Shown here piece after piece: positions 7,112 through 7,626 of a stretch of DNA of 7,626 bases. The stretch comes from Alphaproteobacteria bacterium (GTDB lineage Bacteria; Pseudomonadota; Alphaproteobacteria; ATCC43930; CGMCC-115725): assembly GCA_005884825.1 (NCBI GenBank), contig VAZT01000296.1:1-7626 (forward strand). The letters are read 5' to 3'. The position numbers and the translations under genes were made by a program. Under the pieces are notes generated by a model. That model had not been told where the DNA came from and searched no databases. It worked only from the letters and a program-made list of their open reading frames with translations. Numbering within the stretch: the stretch's first letter is position 1; each line of letters opens with the position of its first letter.

Positions 7112-7372
7112 ACACGGCATCGGCGATCTGCTGTATCCAAGGCACGTGGCGTCGGGGCACGGCAGCATTATCCCCGCGCTCTACGTGATTGATGCTCCTG
7201 CGCCGTATTACGGCTCACAATATTACGGTCCGCAATACAGCTCCTGCAGAGATCGCAGCTCGCGCGAGCGCGCCGCCCGTGCACTAAATCCAACTTTGTT
7301 GGAAAGAAACCTGCCCGGCACTTGCCGATAGAGCATAATCGCATAGGCCGGCCGTATATTCCGGTAGGTGAG
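7112..7372. other. Intergenic gap between convergent genes; no convincing gene
   Basis: This 261-base stretch separates the end of the amidohydrolase from the end of a minus-strand gene. One plus-strand frame stays open to 7331 and reads YVIDAPAPYYGSQYYGPQY at about 7180-7240, from two direct copies of TATTACGG. It has no start of its own and continues a shadow frame of the amidohydrolase, so I do not call it a gene; it could be a remnant of a Tyr/Gly/Pro-rich secreted protein. A 31-codon ATG frame at 7196 has no recognisable features. A small perfect hairpin lies at 7289-7303. Confidence 0.5.
7289..7303. other. Small perfect hairpin in the convergent gap
   Basis: TCCAAC and GTTGGA pair perfectly around a TTT loop. 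There is no run of Ts on either side and the stem has only six pairs, so it is a poor intrinsic terminator, though its place between two convergent genes is where a terminator would be expected. Confidence 0.3.
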
Positions 7373-7626
7373 TCATCGCGGGCAAGCCGGCTGCCCCGGG
7401 TGTCCACAATTGCCGTGCGCCTGAGCTTGCTGCCCCACCGCCGCAGCGCGTTGCTGCGCCTGCTGCTGGGCGGCGGCTTGGGCGGCAGCGCGTTGCTGCG
7501 CCTGCTGCTGGGCGGCGGCTTGGGCGGCAGCGCGTTGCTGCGCCTGCTGCTGGGCGGCGGCTTGGGCGGCAGCGCGTTGCTGCGCCTGCTGCTGGGCGGC
7601 GGCTTGGGCGGCAGCGCGTTGCTGCG
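7373..7626 (-). CDS. C-terminus of an Ala/Gln-rich tandem-repeat protein (5' end beyond the window)
   Basis: In this minus-strand frame the 42-base repeats read as the 14-residue unit AAQAAAQQQAQQRA, four full copies plus part of a fifth. A 23-residue unique tail follows, rich in Gly, Gln and Pro and ending CGHPGQPACPR, then a TGA at 7373-7375. The repeat unit would form a helical or coiled low-complexity stalk, and tails of the form CGxPGxPxC recur at the ends of repeat-rich alphaproteobacterial proteins (from memory). Start, signal sequence and any functional domain lie outside the window. All six frames are open through the repeat, so the frame is chosen from the composition and the sensible tail. 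The competing minus-strand frame is Pro/Arg/Ser-rich and stays open to 7168, with a Cys/Arg-rich end that looks non-coding. Confidence in the frame is moderate. Confidence 0.5.
   Translation of the reverse strand, partial: QQRAAAQAAAQQQAQQRAAAQAAAQQQAQQRAAAQAAAQQQAQQRAAAQAAAQQQAQQRAAAVGQQAQAHGNCGHPGQPACPR
7445..7626. repeat. 42-base perfect tandem repeat (at least 4.3 copies)
   Basis: Copies begin at 7445, 7487, 7529 and 7571, with a fifth starting at 7613 and cut by the window edge. I compared the copies base by base and found no difference. The unit is a multiple of three, so any coding frame is kept when the copy number changes. Each plus-strand unit has a single A. Nothing resembling spacers separates the copies. 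Confidence 0.97.

Noticed and set aside
6270..7331. 353-codon plus-strand frame across the amidohydrolase
   Set aside because: It is out of frame with both halves of the amidohydrolase and is Arg/Ala/Ser-rich without family features.
7168..7407. Minus-strand 79-codon frame next to the tandem repeat
   Set aside because: Its GTG start has no supporting ribosome site, and the product is Arg/Cys-rich without a pattern. The neighbouring frame ending at 7373 gives a more sensible tail. Not fully excluded, because this frame is also open through the repeat.
7445..7626. CRISPR array
   Set aside because: The copies abut with no variable spacers and the unit is a coding-like 42-base tandem repeat.

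Overview
The window reads as the chromosome of a GC-rich alphaproteobacterium, probably Rhodospirillales or Hyphomicrobiales. The basis is the strong G/C third-position bias, the recN-ligA gene pair, the 61-residue small protein and a dispersed palindromic repeat typical of such genomes. No plasmid, phage or insertion-sequence gene and no RNA gene was found. Most of the window is ordinary; the unusual parts are at the two ends and at the 5' end of the TonB-like gene.

Left two thirds (1-5206), minus strand, transcribed right to left: recN (DNA repair ATPase), ligA (NAD-dependent DNA ligase), a TonB-family energy-transducer-like protein, and the N-terminal 122 residues of a hydantoinase B/oxoprolinase family enzyme that runs off the left edge. 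The genes are packed tightly: recN and ligA overlap by 4 bases, 9 bases separate ligA from the TonB-like gene, and 5 bases separate that gene from the hydantoinase gene. This looks like one operon in which a double-strand-break repair protein and the replicative ligase are co-expressed with two apparently unrelated genes. A roughly 66-base palindromic repeat lies at the 5' end of the TonB-like gene, either translated in frame or placed just before its true start.

Right third (5295-7111), plus strand, divergent from recN across 88 bases: a GAF-domain free methionine-(R)-sulfoxide reductase, a 61-residue small protein of unknown function, and a COG3618-type amidohydrolase. The amidohydrolase is split by a one-base insertion near 6646. 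Removing one C restores a complete 352-residue protein.

Far right (7112-7626): a 261-base gap without a convincing gene, then the C-terminus of a minus-strand gene entering from beyond the window. That gene ends in at least four identical 42-base tandem repeats, coding an Ala/Gln-rich 14-residue unit, followed by a short Cys/Pro/Gly tail. I see no clear new multi-gene system; the tandem-repeat protein, the repeat inside the TonB-like gene and the frameshift deserve a second look.
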